DNA of 32,456 bases, from assembly GCF_008014745.1 (NCBI RefSeq), contig NZ_VPFD01000018.1, forward strand, positions 123,033 through 155,488, given 5' to 3'. This DNA comes from Massilia arenae. GTDB taxonomy: Bacteria > Pseudomonadota > Gammaproteobacteria > Burkholderiales > Burkholderiaceae_D. A model generated the notes under the pieces. The model had not been told where the DNA came from. It ran no database searches and saw nothing but the letters and a program-made list of their open reading frames with translations. The translations under genes and the position numbers were made by a program. Shown here piece after piece: positions 32,350 through 32,456 of the stretch (its first letter is position 1; every line of letters begins with the position of its first letter).

Positions 32350-32456
32350 ATCTGTCGTCGAATATGCTAATTGTTCAGTATCGTGCGATCATGTTCCTCG
32401 CCGTAGCTGGCCTTTGTTCCGTGCAAAAGCTATGCTGGGCGAATTGATTGTTGGGT

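Noticed and set aside
32364..32447. A short plus-strand frame after the last terminator
   Set aside because: It has only 27 codons before a stop, no ribosome binding site and no recognisable product.

Overview
The window is G+C-rich chromosomal DNA with long shadow frames opposite most genes. It probably comes from a betaproteobacterium of the Oxalobacteraceae, Massilia-like. That placement is inferred from G+C content, protein style and gene content; no rRNA or tRNA is present to confirm it. There are no insertion sequences, integrases, phage genes or CRISPR arrays.

Layout. (1) 1-5371, signalling: the start of a soluble poly-HAMP histidine kinase (minus strand, runs off the left edge), then a quorum-sensing cassette arranged LuxR > < RsaL-like repressor | LuxI >. 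The luxI promoter region holds a clear lux box and a second inverted repeat. A prolyl oligopeptidase follows, and its 3' end overlaps luxI. (2) 5455-8514: a CHASE-PAS-HisKA-HATPase-REC-Hpt membrane hybrid kinase. (3) 8596-17547: a tightly overlapping recC-recB-recD operon. (4) 17557-19857, minus strand: a PbpG-type peptidoglycan endopeptidase with a histone-like basic tail and a periplasmic sulfate-binding protein, each with its own terminator. (5) 20063-23651: small housekeeping genes, namely a GNAT acetyltransferase, a Tat-exported M15A/YcbK-type peptidase, a DUF378 membrane protein with a YfcE-type phosphodiesterase, a secreted esterase and an unknown 133-aa protein. (6) 23652-25878: a divergent pair of an exported SMP-30-type lactonase and a Tat-exported glucose-fructose-oxidoreductase-like enzyme, with a LacI-type operator between them. 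(7) 25938-27213: an amino-acid-type solute-binding protein and a Gln-rich disordered protein. (8) 27362-30468: ETF-ubiquinone oxidoreductase divergent from an SDR plus thioesterase operon, with an inverted-repeat operator between them. (9) 30469-32349: an A+T-rich stretch, then an unrecognised lipoprotein and a strong terminator.

The most notable system is the quorum-sensing cassette. It has the lasR-rsaL-lasI architecture of Pseudomonas: receptor, opposite-strand repressor and synthase. The lux box lies where LuxR would activate luxI, and about 39 bp downstream, over the likely core promoter, lies an imperfect 26-bp inverted repeat where the repressor could bind. This suggests homeostatic control of acyl-homoserine-lactone synthesis. 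The lactonase/oxidoreductase pair and the Gln-rich protein are the next most interesting items.
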